DNA from: Rotaria macrura
Taxonomy: Eukaryota > Rotifera > Eurotatoria > Philodinida > Philodinidae
DNA length: 64,000 nucleotides
Reading direction: 5' to 3'
Assembly: GCA_900239685.1 (NCBI GenBank)
Contig: OENT01000448.1
Coordinates: forward strand, 48,917 to 112,916
Positions 63,839-64,000 of this stretch are shown here, piece after piece. The translations under genes and the position numbers were made by a program. The notes beneath the pieces are model-generated. The model saw nothing but the letters and a program-made list of their open reading frames with translations, ran no database searches and was not told where the DNA came from. Within the stretch, counting starts at the first letter, position 1. Each line of letters starts with the position of its first letter.

Positions 63839-64000
63839 TCAAACAGTATTATATAATTGTGATATTTTTAAAATAAGTGCCTCGTTTTGCTTTCTAGAAT
63901 TATTTCATATTTAACATTCAAATTAATTTTTTCCTATTTATTCGAGAATACTATTAGAACCGTGTCTTCTTGATTGCGGGCGGTTTTTTCTTAATTGGAG

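Noticed and set aside
1-64000. tRNA, rRNA, CRISPR array, bacterial operon or prophage features
   Set aside because: None seen; gene structure, introns and signal peptides are eukaryotic.

Overview
The window looks like metazoan nuclear DNA and fits a bdelloid rotifer (perhaps a Rotaria-like species with long, AT-rich intergenic DNA). Reasons: AT-rich sequence, genes split by many canonical introns (mostly 44-83 bp, a few of 0.5-1.6 kb), two divergent rhodopsin-like GPCR genes, a single-exon caspase-like gene, a sterol-glucosyltransferase-like UGT, an intact animal-type cathepsin with the 26-29 kDa proteinase prodomain, and a bacterial-looking cupin. The taxon is an inference; no rRNA, tRNA or mitochondrial marker was seen.

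Layout. 36-141 (+): last exon of a gene running in from the left. 2.8-7.2 kb (-): a three-exon UGT80/ATG26-type glycosyltransferase of 996 aa with unusual N- and C-terminal extensions. 10.8-13.9 kb (-): a protein with seven PBZ (poly-ADP-ribose-binding) zinc-finger modules, first exon(s) not found. 20.1-20.9 kb (-): caspase-like peptidase C14. 21.7-22.1 kb (+): a decayed ubiquitin-like gene. 26.2-27.1 kb (-): an endoglycoceramidase pseudogene that lost its catalytic barrel. 28.2-32.9 kb: two ~590-bp inverted arms about 3.5 kb apart. 36.8-38.2 kb (+): GPCR. 39.9-42.9 kb (-): a 12-exon cysteine protease with one apparently non-canonical GA-AG intron. 46.4-48.8 kb (+): a 7-exon CCDC74/92-like coiled-coil gene. 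51.1-52.4 kb (+): second GPCR. 52.7-53.9 kb: a hAT-like element with a perfect 8-bp target duplication. 54.4-55.6 kb (-): two decayed gene fragments. 58.4-59.9 kb: a hAT-type MITE and a 1-kb palindrome. 61.2-61.5 kb (-): cupin. 63.0-63.8 kb: a MITE, a short tandem array and a FLYWCH-type exon.

The genes do not form an operon or an obvious single pathway; this is a gene-sparse animal locus. The most distinctive theme is repetitive DNA: at least six elements each carry their own short motif iterated near the ends in inverted orientation, and several long inverted repeats could form hairpin RNA. Exon boundaries given below were placed by hand from GT/AG sites and checked for codon phase across every junction.
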